Shown here piece by piece: positions 1 to 5,382 of a DNA stretch of 5,867 nt. The stretch is taken from positions 1 to 5,867 of the forward strand of contig JAILCT010000226.1 in assembly GCA_024690425.1 (NCBI GenBank). Direction: 5' to 3'. The DNA is from Lachnospiraceae bacterium (GTDB taxonomy: Bacteria > Bacillota_A > Clostridia > Lachnospirales > Lachnospiraceae). The stretch's first letter is position 1, and every line of letters starts with the position of its first letter. The notes under the pieces are model-generated. The model had not been told where the DNA came from, did no database searches, and was given only the letters and a program-made list of their open reading frames with translations. A program made the translations under genes and the position numbers.

Positions 1-17
1 ATAATAAGATCAAGAAT

Positions 18-1067
18 TCAATCGACAGAAAGGACATTGTACAGTTCCTCGGCTATCATCCTGTGGGCGGCCATGTTAATGTGACCTGACCCGGGAGTTG
101 TATTGTTAAATCCGTAGGGGATAATACCGTCTTCCTCATAAGCTTTAAGAAAACGGTCGGACATATCGACAAAATCAATATCATATCTGGCACATATTTC
201 CCTGTAATGGGATTCTGCACCATTTGTAAGAAGTTCCATGGTACCGTCTTCATTAAGGGTGATCGCCGGGTGATAGAGTATTATCACCTGCTTGTCGGTC
301 TTACTGCGGATGAAAGCCATCAGTGAATCAAGAGCTGAGTCAAAATCACCCGCGTATTCCTCTTCCCAGAAGGAAGGATCCAGAATGTCCGATGAGGAAG
401 GCTCCTTTTTTGACTCTTCATATGTAAGATATTGCTTATGAAGTTCACGGACTAAGGGAAGTAACTGCTTGACCTTCATTGTAAGACGCTGCCTTTCCGA
501 CATGGAATTAAGTAAAGCATCGGCAGTCTCAGACGGATCATATCCTGTCTGGATAGTTGAGTCATACAGAGCCTTGGTATCATAGGCCAGGGAGTCGGTC
601 TCTATTATTATTGCCTTTGCATCAGGAAATTCTCCCAATACACCGTCAAGATGCTGAAGTATTACAGAAAAGTAATTACTGCTCCTTCCTATATTATATA
701 CTCCCAGCTCCTTATCATATCCGAGCATCCCGTTCAGTATATCGCTGTAGCGATATTTAAGAGGGATAAAGAGGCCCTCTGTGTGTGAAGCACCGGCAAC
801 CAGATAATAGGAAGATGCCCGTGGAAGGTCACGGTCAACGTAGCCGTTATCATCGATATTTGCGATGCAGTAGCCTTCAAGACCGTAAATTCCCCTGCTG
901 TGAGGAAGAAGGAAGCCGGTAGTTGAGCCCTGGCTTCGTACCAGTTCCTGACAGGGGTTATAAAATGCGAAAGCAAGCAGATTCATGATAAAAAGAGCTG
1001 CCAAAAGAGCTGCTATCCATTGTGCGATTTGTTTAAGATAATACTTTAACTCATGCATGACATTCAT
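18..1067 (-). CDS. Membrane-anchored SGNH-hydrolase-like protein (GDSL-type esterase/acetyltransferase fold)
   Basis: A 349-residue protein starting at ATG 1067 and ending in TGA at 18-20. Residues about 14-36 are one hydrophobic segment, so it is probably an N-terminally anchored protein with its domain outside the cell. The block-I-like motif is G92-A-S94-H-T-E-G98, which would make Ser94 the nucleophile; a block-II-like VYNIGRSSN follows at 123-131. The C-terminal GSGHIN (326-331) supplies the expected His329, but the Asp usually three residues before it is Gly326. Known relatives (DltD/AlgX-like proteins beside MBOAT acyltransferases) modify cell-wall or exported polysaccharides; that role is inference here. 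The start is chosen because the open frame upstream runs through a terminator and into the nitroreductase gene. A second ATG at 1058 is possible. The gene is separated from the nitroreductase by a terminator, and its other neighbour is off the window. Substrate unknown. Confidence 0.72.
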   Translation of the reverse strand: MNVMHELKYYLKQIAQWIAALLAALFIMNLLAFAFYNPCQELVRSQGSTTGFLLPHSRGIYGLEGYCIANIDDNGYVDRDLPRASSYYLVAGASHTEGLFIPLKYRYSDILNGMLGYDKELGVYNIGRSSNYFSVILQHLDGVLGEFPDAKAIIIETDSLAYDTKALYDSTIQTGYDPSETADALLNSMSERQRLTMKVKQLLPLVRELHKQYLTYEESKKEPSSSDILDPSFWEEEYAGDFDSALDSLMAFIRSKTDKQVIILYHPAITLNEDGTMELLTNGAESHYREICARYDIDFVDMSDRFLKAYEEDGIIPYGFNNTTPGSGHINMAAHRMIAEELYNVLSVD

Positions 1068-1078
1068 TTTACCTTTTT
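1068..1078 (-). promoter_or_regulatory. Ribosome binding site of the SGNH-like gene
   Basis: On the minus strand an A-run leads into AAAGG (1076-1072), four bases before the ATG at 1067. The spacing is a little short, but it is the only purine-rich site in this stretch and supports starting at 1067 rather than at the far upstream in-frame ATGs. Confidence 0.4.
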
Positions 1079-1111
1079 TTATATATACATGCAATCCGGT
1101 AATCCTGTAAC

Positions 1112-1142
1112 AAAAAAGAACCGTCATTAAGACGGCTCTTTT
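1112..1142 (-). terminator. Intrinsic terminator after the nitroreductase gene
   Basis: Arms 1131-1142 and 1114-1125 pair over 12 positions, with one position a G-U wobble on the minus-strand RNA (1136/1120), around a five-base loop 1126-1130. The GC-rich core GCCGTC/GACGGT is followed on the minus strand by TTCTTTTTT down to 1112. It begins 13 bases after the nitroreductase stop codon, so it ends the transcript of that gene (and probably of the HD-GYP gene upstream) and insulates the SGNH-like gene. On the plus strand the T-run is weaker and no convergent gene needs it. Confidence 0.85.
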
Positions 1143-1155
1143 GAAAAATGCGTAT

Positions 1156-1695
1156 TTAGAAAAACCTTGTGATATCATCGGGAGTCTTCCTCTTTGGCTT
1201 CTCGGCATCATTCTCCCTGACACCGACTGCTATAACGGCAACTATTTCCTGAGACTCAGGAATGTCGAACCCGCTTCTAATCTTATCAGCATCACGTATA
1301 CCCATGATAAGGGTATCATAACCGGTTTCCCTTGCCTTGAGGATAAGGTTTTCATTCTGAAGGCCAAGGTCGTAAACACCCCACTTATCACCCAATTCAT
1401 TGGTAGGATTGCCGTCCCTCTCAAATCCGGCCCTCTTAGTCTCATAGGCTGTGACGATCAATGCAACGGCATTCTCACAGCTTGCAGCATTGAATGAAGG
1501 AAGACACTGATTCTTCAGGTAATTGATCTTGTCTTCACTCATAGCCACGTAATAACGGCCTGTCTGTGAGTTCTTCCATGTGGGAGCCTGGATGGCAGCA
1601 TCGATCATGACCTTGATCTGATCTTCGCTTATCTTCATTCCCGGTTTATATTTCCTTATACTTCTTCTGCTCTCAAGTAATTGTGCGTATTCCAT
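1156..1695 (-). CDS. Nitroreductase-family FMN-dependent oxidoreductase
   Basis: A 179-residue cytoplasmic flavoprotein of the nitroreductase fold; family members bind FMN as homodimers and reduce substrates with NAD(P)H. Visible family marks are the N-terminal SRRSIRKYKP (9-18) that contacts the FMN phosphate, AP-TWKNSQ (37-44) matching the family's AP...N.Q flavin segment, DLGLQNENLILKA (109-121) and GYDTLIMG (125-132), equivalent to the usual GLGT..IG loop. The C-terminal KRKTPDDITRFF (168-179) corresponds to the common basic, Pro-containing end that packs over the partner subunit. The length is at the short end of the family but nothing is missing. ATG 1695 is fixed by AAGGAGGG (1708-1701), five bases upstream. 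It lies 70 bases after the HD-GYP gene on the same strand with no terminator between, so co-transcription is possible. Natural substrate cannot be told from sequence. Confidence 0.92.
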   Translation of the reverse strand: MEYAQLLESRRSIRKYKPGMKISEDQIKVMIDAAIQAPTWKNSQTGRYYVAMSEDKINYLKNQCLPSFNAASCENAVALIVTAYETKRAGFERDGNPTNELGDKWGVYDLGLQNENLILKARETGYDTLIMGIRDADKIRSGFDIPESQEIVAVIAVGVRENDAEKPKRKTPDDITRFF

Positions 1696-1722
1696 ATGGT
1701 CCCTCCTTATAAGCTTTATGTT

Positions 1723-1751
1723 ACTATATCAGTATATCGCATTTCCATGAA
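1723..1751 (-). promoter_or_regulatory. Possible promoter for the nitroreductase gene (extended -10)
   Basis: On the minus strand TGATATAGT (1731-1723) fits an extended -10 (TG-N-TATAGT). At 17 bases spacing the upstream hexamer is TTCATG (1751-1746), a weak -35. It would start RNA near 1716, just ahead of the strong ribosome site. The weak -35 makes an internal or secondary promoter plausible alongside read-through from the HD-GYP gene. Confidence 0.3.
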
Positions 1752-1765
1752 TAAGACCAGCGTAA

Positions 1766-3439
1766 TCAGTCATTCCAGCCGTTGTCCTTAGGTGCCACAT
1801 CATCAAGCAGGCCCCGGTCGAATAGTGAAATGAATACCTCAAGTATTTTGGGATCAAACTGCCTGCCGCTTCCCTTAAGGAGCTCAACCCTTATGACATC
1901 CTTGGGAAGGGCCTTTCTGTATATCCTGTTCGAACTCATGGCATCATAAGTATCGGCAATTGCTATGATACGTGCATCCATGGGGATCTGCTCTCCGCGG
2001 AGCCCCTCAGGATAGCCGGTACCGTCATAGCGCTCATGATGATGGAGTATTACATTATCGGCACCGGGCAGTGTTGTTGCATCATGCATGATGTCTCCGC
2101 CTATGGTAACATGATCCCTCAATATATCGAATTCATCTTCAGATAACCTTGCTGCCTTATTCAGTATGGCATCAGATATACCTATCTTACCTATATCATG
2201 CAGGAGGCCTTCATACTTAAGGATATCAATGTCTTCCTTCTTCCATCCCATAGCTCTGGCAATACGAACGCTGTATTCGGCAACTCTGGATGAGTGACCG
2301 TTTGTATAATTGTCCTTGGCATCTATTGCATTGGCAAGTGTCTGTACCAACTGGAAGGACATCTGCTCAAGCTTCTTATGACGTTCCTGGGCAACCCTTG
2401 TCTGCTTCTCAACCTCAACCTCCAGCTCCTCACGGTATGAATCCTGGAGAGCCTTATATTCGAACTGGGAAGTTATATTGGTCAGAGTTATAACGATCGC
2501 GATAACAGTCTTGCCATCGTAGATCCTCTTAATGGAAGGCTCATAGAGAGCGCCTTCGAATCCCATCTGCTTTATATCTCCGTTTATTACCTGCCTTAAG
2601 GATGATGAGGCCGAATAGAGATTCTCATCGATATTAAGGCCGTTAAGCTCAGGAAATATCTTTTTGGCCATGCTGTTGCTGCCCTGATATCTGTAGCTTC
2701 CGTCAGAAACTATAAATGCAGAATCGATCTCGTCAAAGATATAATCCTTGGCAACATCATTAACATTGTAAACACGCTCTACATAGATAAGATGAAGTAT
2801 GATGGTGGCAGAGATTATGAATCCTGCTGGAGTGAGGTAGAAGGGGTAATCCATTATCATCCTGGCAGCAGGTCCGACTACCTGAATCAAGATGGCAATA
2901 AGAAGCAGAATGGAGGCCTTTGTTACGGTGGGCCCAGCCTTGCGCATATGCCGTGTTATCAGAAATACCATGACCATGATATAAATGAACATCTCCGTAT
3001 AGTAAATGATATACAGAGGCCCGAATGTATGCCTGAAAAAAACGATACCACCACGGTTGATAGCCCTGGTAGATGTGTAAAAAAGTGTATGCCTGTCGAG
3101 GATAAGAGTCAAAAAGCTCATTATCAGATTGTTAAGGATAAGTATGATCTGCACCTTATATGACAGGGCCATATTGCAAAAATCGATCACAAACAGGAGA
3201 AGATAGAACAGAGCATGCAAAAGTGCGATGTATAGGATCTTCTGTCCGATGATGTGGTATTCGGGCGAAGATGGATTGGTGATCATTATACAGAAACCGA
3301 AGGTTATGAAAGCACATAACGAAAACAGACTGGACATCAGTTTCTGGGAATAGCTGGGCTGCTGTATGTTTATAACAAACATACATATGGCAAGTATGAT
3401 AAATGCAGCATAATAAATTATAAGAAAAGAATAGTACAT
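1766..3439 (-). CDS. 7TM-PAS-HD-GYP cyclic-di-GMP phosphodiesterase
   Basis: A 557-residue membrane signalling protein. The N-terminal 220 residues hold about seven hydrophobic helices (roughly 2-23, 34-54, 67-90, 96-114, 141-163, 175-192, 203-220), resembling the 7TM sensor region of some histidine kinases. A PAS-like segment spans about 235-325, then a charged coiled-coil linker 326-362, then an HD-GYP domain 363-545. All signature residues are present: H382 in NGHSSR, H414-D415 and K418 in HDIGK, H443, H466-H468 with E469, D472-G-T-G-Y-P477, and D496/D499 in ADTYDAM. Such domains hydrolyse cyclic-di-GMP using bound metal ions, so the protein should lower c-di-GMP in response to a membrane or periplasm-side cue; the cue is unknown. 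ATG 3439 directly precedes the first helix, with a modest GGGG site at 3448-3445. It is divergent from the tRNA-Ser gene and upstream of the nitroreductase gene. Confidence 0.93.
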   Translation of the reverse strand: MYYSFLIIYYAAFIILAICMFVINIQQPSYSQKLMSSLFSLCAFITFGFCIMITNPSSPEYHIIGQKILYIALLHALFYLLLFVIDFCNMALSYKVQIILILNNLIMSFLTLILDRHTLFYTSTRAINRGGIVFFRHTFGPLYIIYYTEMFIYIMVMVFLITRHMRKAGPTVTKASILLLIAILIQVVGPAARMIMDYPFYLTPAGFIISATIILHLIYVERVYNVNDVAKDYIFDEIDSAFIVSDGSYRYQGSNSMAKKIFPELNGLNIDENLYSASSSLRQVINGDIKQMGFEGALYEPSIKRIYDGKTVIAIVITLTNITSQFEYKALQDSYREELEVEVEKQTRVAQERHKKLEQMSFQLVQTLANAIDAKDNYTNGHSSRVAEYSVRIARAMGWKKEDIDILKYEGLLHDIGKIGISDAILNKAARLSEDEFDILRDHVTIGGDIMHDATTLPGADNVILHHHERYDGTGYPEGLRGEQIPMDARIIAIADTYDAMSSNRIYRKALPKDVIRVELLKGSGRQFDPKILEVFISLFDRGLLDDVAPKDNGWND

Positions 3440-3493
3440 ATCTGCCCCGTTATATAGATTAAGGATAAAGGCATTTTTGATCTGCCTGTTATT

Positions 3494-3522
3494 AGTATAT
3501 AGAAAAAGTACGCCAAAAACAA
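3494..3522 (-). promoter_or_regulatory. Likely promoter of the HD-GYP gene
   Basis: Minus-strand TTGTTT (3522-3517), 17-base spacer, TATACT (3499-3494). RNA would start near 3487, giving a leader of about 48 bases. That leader is too short for a cyclic-di-GMP riboswitch; only a four-pair GGCA/TGCC hairpin (3486-3470) is visible in it. Confidence 0.5.
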
Positions 3523-3525
3523 CGG

Positions 3526-3555
3526 TTGACTAACGGATAATGATTATATTATAAT
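3526..3555 (+). promoter_or_regulatory. Strong promoter of the tRNA-Ser gene
   Basis: TTGACT (3526-3531) and a perfect TATAAT (3550-3555) separated by 18 bases. RNA would start near 3562, about 20 bases before the mature tRNA end. Two AACGG copies (3521-3525 and 3532-3536) bracket the -35 box exactly. The -35 lies three bases from the -35 proposed for the divergent HD-GYP gene. Confidence 0.75.
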
Positions 3556-3563
3556 GCTAATCG

Positions 3564-3578
3564 GCCGTTGAAAACGGC
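3564..3578 (+). other. Hairpin in the tRNA precursor leader
   Basis: GCCGTT (3564-3569) and AACGGC (3573-3578) form a perfect six-pair stem with a GAA loop, ending four bases before the mature tRNA 5' end. It would sit in the 5' leader that RNase P removes. Possible effects on processing are inference. Confidence 0.4.
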
Positions 3579-3582
3579 ATAA

Positions 3583-3668
3583 GCAGACGTATCGAAGTGG
3601 TCATAACGGGGCGCACTCGAAATGCGTTTGCCCTCCGGGGCACGAGGGTTCGAATCCCTCCGTCTGCG
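3583..3668 (+). tRNA. tRNA-Ser, anticodon CGA
   Basis: A complete 86-base class II tRNA. Acceptor arms GCAGACG (3583-3589) and CGTCTGC (3661-3667) pair fully, and the discriminator is G3668. The three-pair D stem is 3592-3594 with 3607-3609. The anticodon stem is 3611-3615 with 3623-3627 around loop CTCGAAA, giving anticodon CGA (3618-3620), which reads UCG. A long variable arm (GCCC 3630-3633 with GGGC 3638-3641) is typical of serine tRNAs. The T arm is GAGGG/CCCTC (3644-3648, 3656-3660) with loop TTCGAAT. CCA is not encoded, so it must be added by nucleotidyltransferase. The gene is intact although a mobile element seems to be inserted at its 3' end; such elements normally restore the tRNA end. 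Confidence 0.96.
3644..3668. other. Candidate attachment site (attL core) in the tRNA 3' end
   Basis: The T arm and 3' acceptor strand of the tRNA lie 135 bases from the end of a tyrosine integrase gene that points at them. Elements of this type commonly recombine within the anticodon loop or the 3' half of a tRNA gene. The exact core cannot be fixed because the matching copy at the other end of the element is outside the window. Confidence 0.4.
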
Positions 3669-3670
3669 CT

Positions 3671-3717
3671 CAGTAAATACGGGCATTTGGAGATTTTTCC
3701 GGATGCCCGTATTTCTG
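3671..3717 (+). terminator. Long inverted repeat between tRNA and int, probable two-way terminator
   Basis: Arms 3675-3686 and 3703-3714 (AAATACGGGCAT / ATGCCCGTATTT) match perfectly over 12 pairs. The outer CAG/CTG (3671-3673, 3715-3717) pairs past a single T bulge, and inner TTGGAG/TTCCGG can pair with wobbles on the plus strand. It starts three bases after the tRNA, so it probably ends the tRNA transcript, and it could also stop int transcripts arriving from the right. The T-run is short in both directions (ATTTCTG and GTATTTACTG), so termination is likely but not textbook; it could also be a protein-binding palindrome of the attachment region. Confidence 0.5.
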
Positions 3718-3729
3718 TAAATACTGACT

Positions 3730-3752
3730 GTTCTACCAAAAGTTCTACCAAA
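3730..3752. repeat. Two perfect 11-bp direct repeats GTTCTACCAAA, candidate integrase arm sites
   Basis: GTTCTACCAAA occurs at 3730-3740 and again at 3742-3752, one base apart, a 12-base period close to one helical turn. They lie between the tRNA and the int stop codon, where arm-type binding sites of the integrase N-terminal domain are found in lambda- and Tn916-type systems. Binding is inferred from position and pattern only. Confidence 0.6.
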
Positions 3753-3803
3753 TATATTTTTAAGCTGTTATGCTGTTGTTTGCCTTATCGCTGTATTTTC
3801 GTC

Positions 3804-4970
3804 CTATTTCAGATCAAGGATCTCCTCCATTGCTTTTGCTGTATCTTCTTTTGCATCAAATTCAAGATGCGAATATCTGTTGGCTGTTGTACTGAAGTCA
3901 CTATGTCCAAGCCATTCCTGTACCTGTTTCATAGGTACGCCTGCTCTGACGAGCATTGATGCACAGCTGTGCCTAAGCTGATGAAATGTAATCTTACGTA
4001 ATCCGTTTTGCTTAAGTAATATTTGAAAATGATCAGTTACATAATCCGGTTCGATCAATTCTCCTATAGGATTAACAAAAATGTATTCTTCATATTCTTT
4101 ACAATATGAACTTCTGCATAGCTGTTTGTTTTTGTCAGTTTCCTTCTTAATCCTTTCCAAGTCTTCCCGGAATGTATCTACTAACGGTAAAGTACGGTAA
4201 CTGGAACTGTTTTTAGTCTTATCTTCGCGGATCATTTGGCTTTTTCCATTCATTTTTACGTGTGTTACCGTGTGTGATACAGTAATAGTTCCCTTATCGA
4301 GATCTATTGCTGACCATCGTAATCCCACTACTTCGCTTCTACGAAATCCGTAAAAGGCTGTGAATTTAATGATCATGCCAAGAGGATCATCTTTTGACTT
4401 TTCGATCAGAGTTTCTACTTCGTCGGGAGAATAGAAACTTATTGTTTTGGGTACTCTGCGCGGACGTTCTGTCATACTGGCAGGATTGGATGGGATCAGA
4501 CCGATCCTCACTGCGTGATTGAGGGATTTGTGGATCTCCGCATGATAATGTATTACGGTTCCTGCAGATACTCTCTTTTGCTGGAGATTGTAGAATTCCT
4601 GGATGTCCTTGGTTGTAAGATCTATCAGACGGATTCCTCTATTTCGGAAATATGGAGCTATGATAGAATTCGCGTTCATCTCATATCCTGCATAAGTTGT
4701 GGCTCTCACATTGCTTTTTGCAACCGGAAGCCAATAATCAACGAGATAATCGGCATAAAGCATATCATCCAGTTCCTTTCCCTTAGCTATCATTGGAGGG
4801 CGGAATTTTACTCTGGCATCATCAAGCATATCCAGAGCCTTACGTTTATTTCCCGGCTTAGCTTCAAGACCTGTCGCTTTCCATTTCTTTTTCCATTTTC
4901 CGGATTCATCTTTATATGAGAGAACGGTATAATAATATCCTTTTTTCTCATATAATTGTCCTTTTACCAT
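3804..4970 (-). CDS. int: Tyrosine recombinase integrase (Tn916/phage type)
   Basis: A 388-residue site-specific recombinase that would integrate and excise the element at the adjacent tRNA. The N-terminal 60 residues (KKGYYYTVLSYKDESGKWKK at 9-28 and onwards) resemble the arm-DNA-binding domain, residues about 68-165 a SAM-like core-binding domain, and 175-385 the catalytic domain. The full catalytic set is visible: R210 in GFRRSE, K251 in DKTK, H330 and R333 in HQLRH, H356 in GHSDF and nucleophile Y366 in NRYSHL, so the enzyme should be active. The length matches relatives of about 380-405 residues. ATG 4970 is chosen because AGGAG (4985-4981) precedes it and the arm domain begins right there; the frame stays open to 5201 but that extension overlaps xis and looks like noise. 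It follows xis by 28 bases in one transcript and stops with TAG 135 bases short of the tRNA. Confidence 0.96.
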   Translation of the reverse strand: MVKGQLYEKKGYYYTVLSYKDESGKWKKKWKATGLEAKPGNKRKALDMLDDARVKFRPPMIAKGKELDDMLYADYLVDYWLPVAKSNVRATTYAGYEMNANSIIAPYFRNRGIRLIDLTTKDIQEFYNLQQKRVSAGTVIHYHAEIHKSLNHAVRIGLIPSNPASMTERPRRVPKTISFYSPDEVETLIEKSKDDPLGMIIKFTAFYGFRRSEVVGLRWSAIDLDKGTITVSHTVTHVKMNGKSQMIREDKTKNSSSYRTLPLVDTFREDLERIKKETDKNKQLCRSSYCKEYEEYIFVNPIGELIEPDYVTDHFQILLKQNGLRKITFHQLRHSCASMLVRAGVPMKQVQEWLGHSDFSTTANRYSHLEFDAKEDTAKAMEEILDLK

Positions 4971-4979
4971 AGGCTTTGC

Positions 4980-4987
4980 TCTCCTTT
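4980..4987 (-). promoter_or_regulatory. Ribosome binding site deciding the int start
   Basis: AAAGGAGA (4987-4980) lies nine bases upstream of ATG 4970 in the xis-int gap. It supports a 388-residue integrase and argues against the 77 extra in-frame codons upstream. Confidence 0.7.
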
Positions 4988-4998
4988 CTTCAATTTTG

Positions 4999-5223
4999 TC
5001 ATACTTCTGCCTTGATGAGTCCGAGATAAGTAAAAACAAATATCTTGGGAATCTTGTACTCTGTACCGACACGTAAATGCCTGATCTTGTTTTCCCGAAG
5101 CAGACGATATGCAGTTGCCTTACAAACCTTAAGCATTTCACATAATTGATCCATTTCCAGCAGATCAGGGTAATCGGTAAACATTGTTCGGTATATTTCA
5201 TCCTGTGATAAAACTATATCCAT
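4999..5223 (-). CDS. xis: Excisionase-like helix-turn-helix DNA-binding protein
   Basis: A 74-residue protein. Residues about 20-70 match the excisionase/MerR-like HTH pattern: an acidic lead-in, LLEMDQLCEMLKVCKATAYR (21-40) as helix-turn-helix, then RENKIRHLRVGTEYKIPK (43-60) as the wing with the usual R-VG--Y-IPK ending. Such proteins bend DNA at the attachment site and bias the integrase towards excision; some also regulate their own promoter. The position directly before int, 28 bases apart on the same strand, matches Tn916 and many integrative elements and supports the role. The start at 5223 has an excellent ribosome site, AGGAGG (5236-5231), seven bases upstream, and a consensus-like promoter further up. 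A plain transcriptional regulator of the same fold cannot be excluded. Confidence 0.85.
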   Translation of the reverse strand: MDIVLSQDEIYRTMFTDYPDLLEMDQLCEMLKVCKATAYRLLRENKIRHLRVGTEYKIPKIFVFTYLGLIKAEV

Positions 5224-5258
5224 ACTTCCTCCTCCTTTCGTGTCAAGATTTTTTGCCT

Positions 5259-5280
5259 AACGCAAATTTTATCTTGCGTT
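5259..5280. repeat. Inverted repeat in the xis leader, possible operator
   Basis: AACGCAA (5259-5265) and TTGCGTT (5274-5280) are perfect 7-bp arms around an 8-base AT-rich spacer. The transcription start predicted for the xis promoter falls at about 5280, so the palindrome covers the first transcribed bases. That suits a dimeric repressor operator; a small RNA hairpin is the alternative. Confidence 0.5.
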
Positions 5281-5286
5281 GATTAT

Positions 5287-5315
5287 AGAATATAATGCTA
5301 TCATTTTTCTGTCAA
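5287..5315 (-). promoter_or_regulatory. Promoter of the xis-int transcript
   Basis: Minus-strand consensus TTGACA (5315-5310), a 17-base spacer and TATTCT (5292-5287). A perfect TATAAT lies slightly downstream at 5287-5282, but at 22 bases from this -35. RNA would start near 5280, leaving a leader of about 57 bases before xis. Confidence 0.65.
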
Positions 5316-5318
5316 GAT

Positions 5319-5342
5319 AAATTTATTGATAAAAAATTTATT
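5319..5342. repeat. Short direct repeats AAATTTATT between the divergent promoters
   Basis: AAATTTATT occurs at 5319-5327 and 5334-5342, with a 15-base offset, overlapping the -35 box and spacer of the rightward promoter. The region is very AT-rich, so chance repetition is possible. Confidence 0.25.
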
Positions 5343-5354
5343 TTGTGATATTCT
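5326..5354 (+). promoter_or_regulatory. Promoter of the rightward cargo gene
   Basis: TTGATA (5326-5331), a 17-base spacer and TATTCT (5349-5354) preceded by TGA, giving an extended -10. Its -35 is ten bases from the -35 of the oppositely directed xis promoter, so the two are back to back. The predicted start near 5361 leaves a leader of about 22 bases before ATG 5383. Confidence 0.65.
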
Positions 5355-5382
5355 TTAAGAAATGTAATAAAAGGGTGAACCT

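Larger units (their letters stand above)
5241..5318. repeat. 9-bp direct repeats TGTCAAGAT flanking the xis promoter start region
   Basis: TGTCAAGAT occurs at 5241-5249 and 5310-5318. The right copy contains the -35 box of the xis promoter (TTGACA read on the minus strand); the left copy lies just before the xis ribosome site. Copies 69 bases apart around a promoter could be paired operators for Xis or a repressor; this is inference. Confidence 0.4.

Noticed and set aside
1075..1110. TTACAG-17-TATATA promoter-like pair ahead of the SGNH-like gene
   Set aside because: Transcription would begin at about 1075, on top of the ribosome site, leaving no usable leader.
1068..1223. In-frame upstream extension of the SGNH-like gene
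   Set aside because: It crosses the nitroreductase terminator and the 3' end of that gene; the membrane anchor starts shortly after ATG 1067.
1141..1497. Plus-strand open frame of 118 codons
   Set aside because: It is antisense to the nitroreductase gene, has no ribosome site and no family resemblance.
2792..3163. Plus-strand open frame of 123 codons
   Set aside because: It is antisense to the membrane region of the HD-GYP gene, with no start signals.
3440..3493. Cyclic-di-GMP riboswitch in the HD-GYP leader
   Set aside because: The leader is only about 48 bases and holds just one four-pair hairpin, too little for a known c-di-GMP riboswitch.
3597..3959. Plus-strand open frame of 120 codons across the tRNA
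   Set aside because: It runs through a structured tRNA gene, a hairpin and the antisense of int, and its cysteine-rich translation has no recognisable domain.
4515..4919. Plus-strand open frame of 134 codons
   Set aside because: It is antisense to the well-supported integrase gene.
4971..5201. 77 extra in-frame codons upstream of the chosen int start
   Set aside because: They overlap the xis gene in another frame, show no domain, and the ribosome site at 4987-4980 plus the arm-binding domain point to ATG 4970.
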